Below, in pieces: positions 7,748 through 17,057 of a DNA stretch of 64,000 bases. The stretch comes from Planctomycetota bacterium (GTDB lineage: Bacteria; Planctomycetota; B15-G4; SIAN01), in NCBI GenBank assembly GCA_028289345.1, contig JANQQL010000029.1, forward strand, positions 1 to 64,000, in the 5' to 3' direction. The position numbers and the translations under genes were made by a program. The first letter of the stretch is position 1. Each line of letters begins with the position of its first letter. The notes below the pieces were generated by a model, which worked only from the letters and a program-made list of their open reading frames with translations, was not told where the DNA came from and searched no databases.

Positions 7748-10700
7748 CTAGTTCGCGGAGTCTTCCCCTCCGGAAGGCGCCTTGAGAGCCTTCAACAATG
7801 CGACCACTTTCCGCAAGTTGTTTTGCGTCCTAGCCCAGTCCTGCGGCGTGCGTTCTTGGGTGAATTCCTCAAGGGCCTTTCGGTAAGCACACTCAGCCTC
7901 TTGCAATGCCTGGACATCCCCGTCCAGTTGGCCGCGCACCTTGAGCACAGTGCCCAAGTTGTTTTGCGTAGCAGCCCAGTGCTGCGGCGTGCGCTCTTGG
8001 GTGTATTCTTCGAGGGCTTGTCGGAAGGCAGACTCCGCCTCTCGCAACGCTTGGACGTCCCCTTCCAGCTGGCCAAGCACCTTGAGCACAACGCCCAGGT
8101 TGTTTTGCGTCATGGCCCAGCCCTGCGGCGTGCCCTCTTGGGTGCGCTCTTCGAGGGCCTTTCGGTAGGCAGACTCCGCTTCTTGCAACGCCTGGGCGTC
8201 CCCTTCCAACTGGCCCCGCACCTTGAGCACAATGCCCAAGTTGTTCTGCGTCATGGCCCACTGCTGCGGTGTGCGCTCCTGCGTGTATTCTTCGAGGGCC
8301 TTTCGGAAAGCACACTCTGCCTCTTGCAAGGCCTGGACGTCCCCTTCCAACTGGCCCCGCACCTTGAGCACAATGCCCAGGTTGTTTTGCGTCCTAGCCC
8401 AGTCCTGCGGCGTGCGCTCTTGGGTGTGTTCCTCGAGAGCCTTTTGGTAGGCAGACTCCGCCTCTCGCAACGCCTGGACGTCCCCTTCCTGCTGGCCCCG
8501 CACCTGAAGCACGATGCCCAAGTTGTTTTGCGTCATGGCCCAGCCCTGCGGCGTGCCCCCTTGGGTGCGCTCTTCCAGGGCCTTTCGGTAGGCAGACTCC
8601 GCCTCTTGCAACGCTTCGACGTCTCCCTCAAGCTGGCCGCGCGCCTGAAGCACAGCGCCCATGTTGTTCTGCGTCGTAGCCCATTCCTGTGGCGTGCGCT
8701 CTTGGGTGTATTCTTCGAGGGCCTGTCGGAAGGCAGACTCCGCCTCTCGCAACGCCTCGACATCCCCTTCGTGCTGGCCGCGCACCTTGAGCACAATGCC
8801 CAAGTTGTTTTGCGCCCTAGCCCAGTCCAACGGCGTGCGCTCTTGGGTGCGCTCTTCCAGGGCCTTTCGGTAAGCACACTCCGCCGCTTGCAACGCCTGC
8901 ACGTCCCCTTCCAGCTGGCCCCGCACCTGAAGCACAAGACCCCAGTTGTTTTGCGTCATGGCCCACTGCTGCGGCGTTCGCTTCTGCGTGAATTCTTCGA
9001 GGGCCTTTCGGTAAGCACACTCCGCCTCTTGCAACGACAGGACGTCTCCCTCCAGCTCGCCCCGCACCTTGAGCACAATGCCCAAGTTGTTTTGCGTCCT
9101 AGCCCAGTCCTGCGGCACGCGCTCTTGGGTGTATTCCTCGAGGGCTTTTCGGTAGGCGGTCGTCGCAACCTCGAGAGACACTCCGTCTCCTGCAGTCTGG
9201 CCTAGGTCGGTAAGCCTTCTCGCAAGGTCGCTCAATCGCCGTGCTCCCGAAGTCTCGAGGGGTTCGGGAGTCCGCTCCATCGCTCGCCCGGCGGCGGCCA
9301 CGCAGTCGAGAGACAAGCGCCGAGCTTCGGTTTCTGCAAACCGCTCGGGCTCGATGATTCGTTGGAGCGCGTCCATTGCCCGGCTCCAATCATCTCGAAC
9401 CTCCCCCCTTTCGCGCAGGAAGTCGGCCAGCACTCGGTGCATGGTCCAGTGGGCGGAGCCGCGCGCGTGGAAAAGGAACGATCGACCAACGAGTCGCACC
9501 TCCGATTGACGTCCGCCAAGGTCTCCGCAGATCTCGGTGAGCAGTTTCGCGGGGATCGGTTCAGGGGCGAGGATCGAACAGACCCGTGCCGCAACTCGAG
9601 TTTCCTCCGGCAGGCGTTCGTAGGAGACCGCCAACGCCTCGGTGATCCCTCGCAGGTGCTCTTCCGGAATGGAGTCGCGCAGTGCATCGCATTCACGGTC
9701 CAAGACATCGACCGTGCTTCTTCCGTCCGCGTAACTCAACAACTGGCTGGGATCGAGCCCGTGTTGCAACGCCTGGTGAAGAAGGGTCAATGCCAATGGC
9801 AAGTGCCCCACCCACTCGGTGATTCGATCCCACTCTTCGGCCGAAAGTGAGTTTCCGTTCGGCACTTGGGAGGTCAAGAGTTCTCGAGCGGGGTCTTTTT
9901 CGAGGACGTCTACCGCGAGACCGGCCCCCGCGTCCCCAATGGACCGACGCGAAGTCGCAAGCACGGTCACCCAAGCCCGTCCGGGAAGAAGGTCATCCAA
10001 GGATTTCGGGGGCTGGTTCTTCAGTGACTCGGGAACGTTGTCCAACACGAACAGCTTCGAGCCCTTCTCGTCTCCATGGAGGGCCTGCTCCAGCTCCGAA
10101 CGCACGCTTCGCCCCGCCCGGCGCATCTCCTGAATCGTGGGCAAGGCCGCCGGTCGGAACACGCGAAGGATGTCGAGCCACTGCTGCTCGAGCTGATCCT
10201 CCGACACCTCGGTATCGAGCCAGAACACGCCTCCGGGGTAGTAGGGACTCTGAAACCGCCACAGGTATTCGAGAGCAAGCTGCGACTTTCCGAATCCACC
10301 GCCCCCGGTCAGCGCGCCGGTCAGGGACGCCGATGTTCCCGAGGGTTCTCCCCCGGGCAGGAGAGCATCGTGCAGTTGCTGCATGAGGCGGGCGCGACCC
10401 ACGAAACGCTCTCGCAATGACAACGGCAGCGAAAGCGGATAGACCCGCCCGCGAGGTTCCCGGGGAGGAGGGATCGGCTCCACTCCGGCCAGGGAGTCCC
10501 GGACTTCTTCCAAGGCGTGCAATCGAGACAGTCGCTCTTGGAGAGACGGCCCGTGCTGGTCGCGTCCGGAGGTTCTCTGGAGAACACCCTCGACCGCTTG
10601 CCGAACTTCCTCCACATCCTCGGAACAGGCCAGGTTGAGGGTTTGGATCTTCGGCGGGAGACGAGAGTGGAAGTCGGGAGCGGCCCCCGAAGGCAACACG

Positions 10701-11026
10701 ACGACGAGGGGTTCCAGCTCCTGGTCGCAATCCCTACCACGTTCCCCGCGAGCAAGCCGGATGCGATAGGGCGAGAGAGCCATCTGCCACTCTTTCCAGC
10801 AGTACCATCGATCGAAATAGGTGTCGCTGGCGAACACCACCACGACCTGGCTCGCGAGCATGGCGTCGGCAATTCGCTTGGGAAACGGCTCGCCGAGAGG
10901 AATGTCCTCACGATTGACATCGAGGAATGTTCGATCAGAGCCCAGCGCCTCCTGCAACGCGCGCGCAGACTCGCTCGAGACCGAGCGCGCATAGGAGAGG
11001 AAAACCTGTTTTGCAGAACGGTTCAT
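7748..11026 (-). CDS. TIR domain / NB-ARC-type STAND NTPase / TPR protein
   Basis: N-term 'KQVFLSYARSVSSESARALQEALGSDRTFLDVNREDIPLGEPFPKRIADAMLASQVVVVFASDTYFDRWYCWKEW' (TIR-like); P-loop 'GGGGFGKSQLALEYLWRF'; 'KLFVLDNV' Walker-B-like; ten C-terminal TPR-like units. Start moved to ATG at 11026 (MNRSAKQ). Confidence 0.85.
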   Translation of the reverse strand: MNRSAKQVFLSYARSVSSESARALQEALGSDRTFLDVNREDIPLGEPFPKRIADAMLASQVVVVFASDTYFDRWYCWKEWQMALSPYRIRLARGERGRDCDQELEPLVVVLPSGAAPDFHSRLPPKIQTLNLACSEDVEEVRQAVEGVLQRTSGRDQHGPSLQERLSRLHALEEVRDSLAGVEPIPPPREPRGRVYPLSLPLSLRERFVGRARLMQQLHDALLPGGEPSGTSASLTGALTGGGGFGKSQLALEYLWRFQSPYYPGGVFWLDTEVSEDQLEQQWLDILRVFRPAALPTIQEMRRAGRSVRSELEQALHGDEKGSKLFVLDNVPESLKNQPPKSLDDLLPGRAWVTVLATSRRSIGDAGAGLAVDVLEKDPARELLTSQVPNGNSLSAEEWDRITEWVGHLPLALTLLHQALQHGLDPSQLLSYADGRSTVDVLDRECDALRDSIPEEHLRGITEALAVSYERLPEETRVAARVCSILAPEPIPAKLLTEICGDLGGRQSEVRLVGRSFLFHARGSAHWTMHRVLADFLRERGEVRDDWSRAMDALQRIIEPERFAETEARRLSLDCVAAAGRAMERTPEPLETSGARRLSDLARRLTDLGQTAGDGVSLEVATTAYRKALEEYTQERVPQDWARTQNNLGIVLKVRGELEGDVLSLQEAECAYRKALEEFTQKRTPQQWAMTQNNWGLVLQVRGQLEGDVQALQAAECAYRKALEERTQERTPLDWARAQNNLGIVLKVRGQHEGDVEALREAESAFRQALEEYTQERTPQEWATTQNNMGAVLQARGQLEGDVEALQEAESAYRKALEERTQGGTPQGWAMTQNNLGIVLQVRGQQEGDVQALREAESAYQKALEEHTQERTPQDWARTQNNLGIVLKVRGQLEGDVQALQEAECAFRKALEEYTQERTPQQWAMTQNNLGIVLKVRGQLEGDAQALQEAESAYRKALEERTQEGTPQGWAMTQNNLGVVLKVLGQLEGDVQALREAESAFRQALEEYTQERTPQHWAATQNNLGTVLKVRGQLDGDVQALQEAECAYRKALEEFTQERTPQDWARTQNNLRKVVALLKALKAPSGGEDSAN
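7810..9200 (-). repeat. Ten tandem 141-nt (47-aa) TPR-type repeats within the TIR/NB-ARC gene
   Basis: 'gttgttttgcgt'-type motif at 7817, 7958, 8099, 8240, 8381, 8522, 8663, 8804, 8945, 9086, an exact 141-nt register; protein unit 'RTQNNLGIVLKVRGQLEGDVQALQEAECAYRKALEEYTQERTPQQWA'. Confidence 0.92.
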
Positions 11027-11364
11027 GAATGGGAAGGCGGTGACTTGTCGGCCAGGTATGTGCATCGGCCAGTTATGTGCAAACGTCCCGTGGGCGCTGG
11101 CGAAACCCGTCGCCCTCTGGGCGGAAATCTGCCCAGCCCGAGATCGGGGGAGAGTGTAGCAACGCGCTCGCCAAGTGCACTTCGGAGGAAAGGCGCCGCC
11201 GGGGATGGCGAGCCACGGATTCGGGCGAGATCGCGCGCTCCTCGGGAGAGGCGTTCCCCCGATTCGCCGACTCCGGCCATCTCGAGCCAGGACGCGGGGC
11301 ACGGCGTCGGCTGCCAGAGCACGTCGCGCAAGCTGCGCTGCGAACAGCCGCCGACCACTCCCGT

Positions 11365-13887
11365 TCAATGAAACAAAGGCAAGGGGTGATCCGTGGGCAT
11401 CGGGACCATCGGTTCGGCGCCGTCATTCAGCCAAGCGATCTCATCCTCCAGCTCCAAGGCTCGCTGGATCTGCCCCGCCTGCCTCAACAGCTGGGCGAAG
11501 CGGCTCAAGCCACGGAGGATGTCGTCTTCCTCGCCGGGTCCTTCCCAAAGGAACTCCACGCCCTCATCGATGACTGCGAGAGCTTCTTCGTGTTCGCTGA
11601 GTTGGAGGAGGAGCATGGCGAGGTAACAACGCACTTCGATCGCTTTGAAATGGGCGGGCCCGAATTCCGAGTCCACGCACGCCGCGGCGCGACGCATTTG
11701 CTCGAGCGCTTCGGAAATCCGGTTCTGCTGGAACAAGCAAAGCGCCAAGGAGAACTGCAGCAACCCAATCTCACGGGTCTGGGACCCCATGGTGACGGAC
11801 GCAATCTCCAGGGCCTCACGCAAGATTTGCTCGGACTCGAGGAGCTTGGACTGCTCCATGCACACCTTGCCGAGAAGGCCAAGGATGACCGTCTCTTGCG
11901 GGTGCCCGCTCCCGTATCGTTGGATGAGCAACGCGTGGGCGCGACGCAGGCGTCTCTCCGCCAGCGCGCGCTCCCCCCGCTGGTTGTCCATCACGGAAAC
12001 CCTGACCAAGAATCGCGTGGTGTAGTCCGAGTCTTCCCCGTAAAGAGCCATCGCAGATTGCAACGCTCGTTCGGCCAACTGCCCGCCCTGGTCGAACCGC
12101 CCGAGCAGGTGCAGACACTGGGCGAGTTCGGCCTGGAGGTCAAGGATATCCATTGGGTTCTCACCCGTCTGCTGATACCAGACGATGCACTGGTTCAGGA
12201 TCTCGACCGCGGCTTCGAACTCTTCGGCACCCATCCGAATCGTCGCCCGAAGCCGGTTCGATGCGGTCCGCGCAGCTTCCACCCGAGCCGGGATCAAGTC
12301 ATCCCGTTCCGCGAGGAGTTGATCCGCCGCCGAAACCAGCGCTTCGGCTTCGTCATAGCGGCCACGTTGAATTCTGACCGCCGCCGCCAGCTGCAACGCA
12401 TCCACTCTCCGCCAGGGAAGCGCAAAGGCGTGGTCGCCGGTGACCCTCAACGCCGCCTCCGCGGCCGCCACTGCGCCAGGCAGATGGCCGAGGCTCAACA
12501 TCGCTTTTCCGAGAGTCCGCTGAACGTCACACTCCAACCGGGGCTCGTCCACAAAGAACGACTCTGCCCGAGCATGCGCTTCTTCGAGCATCTCCGAAAC
12601 CGAAGTTCGCGAGCTCACGGACGGCAAAGAGAGGACGTCTTTCAACAGAAACTGCAACACGGACTGGGTTCGCTGAGCTTCCTCGCCGGCTTCGCGAGAG
12701 GCCTGCTCCGCCAGCCCGAGGGCACGACGAGCCTGCTCGCTGGAGCGTAGCGCCGCATTGCGCTGTACCTTCATGCGACGAGATTGAAGAGTCATGCCTC
12801 CCGCAAGCACGATCAACGCCAGAAGCAACAAGGTCGACAGAGTGCTGACCACGGGGTTCCGTCGGACCCATTTGCGGAATTGGTAGGCAACCGTCAGCGG
12901 ATGGGCCAACACCGCTTCGCCACGGAGATAGCGGCGCAAGTCCTGAGCAAGGCCATCCACGGATTGGTAGCGAGCGCGGGGATCTCGAGCCATCGCTTTG
13001 TGGGCGATCGCATCGATCTCTCGGCCAAGACCCGGACAGCGCGTGGATGGCCGTCCGAACTCTCCCCGCTCGATCGCTTCGAGATAGCCGTGAACTCCGG
13101 TCGCGTCGACGAACGGCCGCTCGCCGACCAGGATTTCGACCAAGACGACGCCAAGTGAGAACACGTCGCTGCGGACATCGAGCTGAGCTGCACCGTGGTC
13201 AAAGGTCTCTGGAGCGGCATAGCCAGGCGTCCCGAAGAACTCTCCACTGACCGTGGCATCCAAGGTCCCGGAGTCGAGAAGTTTCGCCAGGCCAAAGTCC
13301 ACAATGCGGGGCTGCTGCTGGCGATCGACAAGGACGTTGGCGGGCTTGATGTCCCGGTGGAGGACTCCATTCTGATGGGCGTGATGAACTGCATCGCAAA
13401 CCTGCAGGAAGGCCTCCAGGATTGCTCGGGAGCCTTGAGTTCGAGCTCGCACCTGTCGAGCCCAATCGGCCAAGGAGATCCCATCGATCCACTCCATGGT
13501 GAGATGGGGAATCCCGCAAATGGTCTCCATCCCAAACACGGTGACGACCCCGGGATGGCGAAGGTTGGCCGCCGCCTCCATCTCGCGCTCGAAGCGCCGG
13601 CGATGGCTGGGTGAAGCAAAGACCCCCGCTTGGAGACGCTTGATCGCGACCAAGCGGTTGGTTCCGCGCTGACGGGCGCGATAGATGATGCCCTGGCCCC
13701 CGCGGGAGACCTCACACACTTCCGCGAACGATCCGAGCAACTCGGGGGGTGGCATGGACTCCGCGCATTGCACCCGGTCCATCCAGCCATCGGCTTCCGA
13801 TGTGAAGCCAAACAGTCGGACGTCCTCGGGGGGAAGCGGCGGCGCACCCTCCGACCAGGGGCCGTCAGGCGGACCACTCTTCATCAT
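11365..13887 (-). CDS. Serine/threonine protein kinase (Pkn type), TM segment and C-terminal TPR-like region
   Basis: 'VSRGGQGIIYRARQRGTNRLVAIKRL', 'GVLHRDIKPANVLVD', 'IVDFGLAKLL', 'GTPGYAAPE'; TM 'VVSTLSTLLLLALIVLAGGMTL'. Confidence 0.9.
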   Translation of the reverse strand: MMKSGPPDGPWSEGAPPLPPEDVRLFGFTSEADGWMDRVQCAESMPPPELLGSFAEVCEVSRGGQGIIYRARQRGTNRLVAIKRLQAGVFASPSHRRRFEREMEAAANLRHPGVVTVFGMETICGIPHLTMEWIDGISLADWARQVRARTQGSRAILEAFLQVCDAVHHAHQNGVLHRDIKPANVLVDRQQQPRIVDFGLAKLLDSGTLDATVSGEFFGTPGYAAPETFDHGAAQLDVRSDVFSLGVVLVEILVGERPFVDATGVHGYLEAIERGEFGRPSTRCPGLGREIDAIAHKAMARDPRARYQSVDGLAQDLRRYLRGEAVLAHPLTVAYQFRKWVRRNPVVSTLSTLLLLALIVLAGGMTLQSRRMKVQRNAALRSSEQARRALGLAEQASREAGEEAQRTQSVLQFLLKDVLSLPSVSSRTSVSEMLEEAHARAESFFVDEPRLECDVQRTLGKAMLSLGHLPGAVAAAEAALRVTGDHAFALPWRRVDALQLAAAVRIQRGRYDEAEALVSAADQLLAERDDLIPARVEAARTASNRLRATIRMGAEEFEAAVEILNQCIVWYQQTGENPMDILDLQAELAQCLHLLGRFDQGGQLAERALQSAMALYGEDSDYTTRFLVRVSVMDNQRGERALAERRLRRAHALLIQRYGSGHPQETVILGLLGKVCMEQSKLLESEQILREALEIASVTMGSQTREIGLLQFSLALCLFQQNRISEALEQMRRAAACVDSEFGPAHFKAIEVRCYLAMLLLQLSEHEEALAVIDEGVEFLWEGPGEEDDILRGLSRFAQLLRQAGQIQRALELEDEIAWLNDGAEPMVPMPTDHPLPLFH

Positions 13888-14455
13888 GGATCTGCTTCTC
13901 AATCAGTCCCTTCAGGCGATCACGAATGCGCTGTTTGACTTTCTCCACTGCCTCTGGAGTCGTGGCGTATCGGGCGGCCACTTCGCGGATTCCTTCTCCA
14001 CGGAGGAGATCGCTGAACATGAGGACACTGCGCGGCTCGAACGACGCCCTGACCGATCTCATGGCAAGGCGATAGTGGTGGTGCATCCACTCTCGTTCCC
14101 ACAACTCGTGGTCGGCTCTGGAAGACGGAGCCATTTCTTCAAGAGCGTGGGAACTCAGCAGCTGGACGCTACGACGTCGCCCATGGTGCTGCCGGATGGC
14201 GTTCTGCACGACCCGCCAGAGGTAGTCGCGGAAGCGCCCGCGCCGGGGCTGATATCGAAATCGAGGAGCCGAGCGCGCCAGATCCATCATGACCGTCTGA
14301 CGAACGTCTTCGGCGTCCGTGAGCTGCAGGCCATGGTAGTAACAGACCCGCAGAACGAGACTTCGGTACCGTTCCTCGAATTCCCGCCAAGCTGCGTGAT
14401 CCGTCCGATCTCTCAATCGAGAGAGCAGGGACGGAGACGTCGTCGGTGATGCCAT
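13865..14455 (-). CDS. ECF-type RNA polymerase sigma factor
   Basis: 'LLSRLRDRTDHAAWREFEERYRSLVLRVCYYHGLQLTDAEDVRQTVMMDLARS...FRDYLWRVVQNAIRQHHGRRR'; start at MASPTTSP; overlaps the kinase start by about 23 nt. Confidence 0.85.
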   Translation of the reverse strand: MASPTTSPSLLSRLRDRTDHAAWREFEERYRSLVLRVCYYHGLQLTDAEDVRQTVMMDLARSAPRFRYQPRRGRFRDYLWRVVQNAIRQHHGRRRSVQLLSSHALEEMAPSSRADHELWEREWMHHHYRLAMRSVRASFEPRSVLMFSDLLRGEGIREVAARYATTPEAVEKVKQRIRDRLKGLIEKQIHDEEWSA

Positions 14456-14530
14456 GAATACAACCCGGTCCTGGCCACGGCGTGACGCAGGACGCTTGGT
14501 CGACGCTGCCAAAACTCGGGCTACCAAAGC

Positions 14531-14854
14531 TCAAGCAGGGCCGTTTGAAATCGAGCGGACTCGCAGTATAGCAACTGCGATCTTCCAGGAGCTCTCGGAC
14601 GAAGTCGTTTCCGCTGAACAAACTTTGGACTCAAGAAAGTTTGAGTTTTGCTCGCAGGAAGCCCTCGCTTGGTCGTTCGACGCAAGCCCCATCCTCTCAA
14701 GCATCAACCACAAAGCGAGCGCTCCCATCAAAACGGTGATCCCGAGAACCCACCACATCCCCGTCCTCACCGGCCAGGGCGGACTCGCGTGGAGAACGGG
14801 CCTTAGCTCGCGGAGCTGATCGGCGTGGGACAGGGGCGCGTCATCAGGCGGCAT
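14531..14854 (-). CDS. Small putative membrane protein (107 aa), accessory or immunity candidate for the peptide exporter cassette
   Basis: Single TM 'MWWVLGITVLMGALALWLML'; 11-nt overlap with the end of the upstream ABC exporter gene. Confidence 0.5.
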   Translation of the reverse strand: MPPDDAPLSHADQLRELRPVLHASPPWPVRTGMWWVLGITVLMGALALWLMLERMGLASNDQARASCEQNSNFLESKVCSAETTSSESSWKIAVAILRVRSISNGPA

Positions 14855-17057
14855 GGTCTTCGAGCTCGAGTTGATTCTTCACCAAGTGGTAGTAGCGGCC
14901 CCGGGCCAAAAGCAGCTCTCCATGGGTTCCGACTTCATCCACGCGACCCCGATTCATGACGACGATGCGATCCGCGTCCTTGATGGTGCTAAGCCGATGG
15001 GCGACCACCAAAACGCTTTTCCCGAGAAAGAACCGACGCAGGTTTCTCATGACTAAGCGCTCGGTGGCAGCATCAAGGGAACTGGTTGCTTCATCGAAGA
15101 ACAGATAGTCAGGGTTCTTGTACACCGCTCGGGCGATCAGAAGGCGCTGACGCTCCCCACCGCTCATCTGAAATCCGTTCGGGCCAACCGGGGTCTCGTA
15201 GCCCTGCGGAAGCCTCTCAATGAACTCGTGAAGGCATGCCACTCGAGCCGCGGCGACCAGGCGTTTCGGGTCCTGATCTCTGCCAAGGGCGATGTTGGCA
15301 GCAATCGAGTTGGAGAACAGGAAGCCGTCCTGGAGAACGACACCACATCGACGCCGCCAAGCTTGACTCTGGATCGAACTCAGTGCCCATGGACCGACGC
15401 AAACCTCCCCCGAATCGGTCGCGTGGAACTTCAGGAGGATCTTCAGCAGAGTCGATTTCCCACTTCCACTGGACCCCACGACCGCCGTGAACTTTCCGGC
15501 GGCGACACAAACAGTGGCGGCACTCAGCGCGGCTTCTCGATCGGACGAATAACGAAAGCTCACGTCACGCAGGTTCAGATCGAGCGGACGAGGACCAAGC
15601 TCGGCAATCAGGTTCGGGGGATCTTCGTCCGGTTCCCGGCGGACCTGATGAAGACGCTCGAGACTCAGACGCGCGTCTTGGAACGCCCGAGCGAACCGAG
15701 TCATCTGGCTGATGGGCCCCCCGAGCTGGCCCACGATGTACTGCACGGCAAGCATCATGCCCAGGGTCATGTCCCCCTGAATCACGAGATAGGCCGCGCA
15801 GAAGGTAATCAGGAGGTTCTTCAGTTCGTGCAAGGCGAGAGCACCGCCGTCCTGAATCTGGTTCACCCCCAACGAGCGCAGTTTGTTGCGGTGAATTCTG
15901 GCCTGGTGTCGCCCCCAACCTTCCAGTTGGGTTCGTTCCGAACCCGCCAGCTTGATCTCAGCCATGCCGTGAACGAGCTGGATCATGAGGTTCTGTTCTT
16001 CGGACAGGTCGTGGAACCGTTGGTCATCCACCGCTCGTCGACGGCGCCGCCACAACAAGGTCCAGCCGATTGCCAACGAGGTTCCAACCATGAAGATCGC
16101 GAAGATCCAGACGCTGTACGTCAACAACACCGTCCCAAAGACGAGGACGGAAACGCCGGAGAACAGGACATCGAGAGTCGTCGCCGTCAGAAAAGTCTCG
16201 ACTCGCTCGTGATCGCGAATGCGTTGCAGGATTTCTCCCACCCGGCGTCGATCGAAGAAAGGAACAGGCAACCGGGTGAGCTTCATCAGAAACTCCGCGA
16301 CCATCTGCACGTGCACACGCACTCCCAGGTGTAGCAAGATCCATGCGCGCAGAAAGTCGGTGGTGACGCGACCGGCGAACAGCGCCACCTGAGCAACGAG
16401 AATGATCCCGACCCAGTGGAGGTCCTGTTCGCGCACCCCCCAGTCCACCAGGTACTGAGTGAGGAACGGCAAACACAGGCTGAACAGAGCTCCCAACAGC
16501 ACCGCGAGAATCAGTTGCGGCCATGCCCAGGTTTGTCGGCGGAGAAGCTCTTTGAACGGATGAACCAAGGTTCCCAGCGAGGGCACTCCGCCGAATCGCT
16601 CGGAAGAGGAGGGCTGGGTTTCTTCGAAGACCAAAAGCACGCCGCGATCCGTGGCACGACCGTCGACACAGGACAGCCAGCGAGCGAGGAACTCGTCCAC
16701 GGAACAGCGCCGCCGACCACGCGCCGGATCCGCCAGAAGTACGGAGCCGCGCCGCCAACCGTACACCACAACGAAATGCGACTCGTCCGGCAGGTGAGCG
16801 ATGCATGGGAGAGGAGTTTTCTCGAGCGCCTCCGCAGTCAGACGAAACGCGGAACCATGGAGTCCGATCTCCCGACCAGCCCGAGCAAGGGCTTCCAGGG
16901 AGGCACCGGACCGGGCCGTTTGGCAGCGTTGTTCCCAGGAGGTCCCCCCCTCGTCAAGTCCATAGTGGCGAGCAATCATCCGCAGGCAGGTGGCACCACA
17001 ATCGGTGCCGCCTCTCTGCAGAAGAACCGGGAATCGCCCCATCCTGCGCCCGATCAT
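14844..17057 (-). CDS. Peptidase-containing ABC transporter (C39 peptidase + ABC TM + ATPase), bacteriocin/double-Gly peptide exporter type
   Basis: C39 motif 'LLQRGGTDCGATCLRMIARHYG', 'ESHFVVVYGW', 'LADPARG'; Walker A 'GSSGSGKSTLLK', signature 'MSGGERQRLLIARAV', Walker B 'YLFFDEATSSLD'. Confidence 0.93.
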   Translation of the reverse strand: MIGRRMGRFPVLLQRGGTDCGATCLRMIARHYGLDEGGTSWEQRCQTARSGASLEALARAGREIGLHGSAFRLTAEALEKTPLPCIAHLPDESHFVVVYGWRRGSVLLADPARGRRRCSVDEFLARWLSCVDGRATDRGVLLVFEETQPSSSERFGGVPSLGTLVHPFKELLRRQTWAWPQLILAVLLGALFSLCLPFLTQYLVDWGVREQDLHWVGIILVAQVALFAGRVTTDFLRAWILLHLGVRVHVQMVAEFLMKLTRLPVPFFDRRRVGEILQRIRDHERVETFLTATTLDVLFSGVSVLVFGTVLLTYSVWIFAIFMVGTSLAIGWTLLWRRRRRAVDDQRFHDLSEEQNLMIQLVHGMAEIKLAGSERTQLEGWGRHQARIHRNKLRSLGVNQIQDGGALALHELKNLLITFCAAYLVIQGDMTLGMMLAVQYIVGQLGGPISQMTRFARAFQDARLSLERLHQVRREPDEDPPNLIAELGPRPLDLNLRDVSFRYSSDREAALSAATVCVAAGKFTAVVGSSGSGKSTLLKILLKFHATDSGEVCVGPWALSSIQSQAWRRRCGVVLQDGFLFSNSIAANIALGRDQDPKRLVAAARVACLHEFIERLPQGYETPVGPNGFQMSGGERQRLLIARAVYKNPDYLFFDEATSSLDAATERLVMRNLRRFFLGKSVLVVAHRLSTIKDADRIVVMNRGRVDEVGTHGELLLARGRYYHLVKNQLELEDHAA

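Noticed and set aside
7810-9200. Periodic 141-bp repeats as a CRISPR-like array
   Set aside because: Repeats are contiguous, in frame and encode TPR units; no unique spacers
7646-9205. Plus-strand ORF of 519 aa with repeated 'LEHNAQVVLRPSPVLRRALLG'
   Set aside because: Antisense of the TPR array; periodicity is inherited from the real minus-strand gene
11027-11368. N-terminal extension of the TIR protein to 11368
   Set aside because: Low-quality basic sequence before MNRSAKQVFLSYARS; better start at 11026
11077-12750. 557-aa plus-strand ORF
   Set aside because: Antisense to the Ser/Thr kinase-TPR gene; no domain seen
15228-16334. 368-aa plus-strand ORF and 16416-17144 (+)
   Set aside because: Antisense to the clear ABC exporter gene
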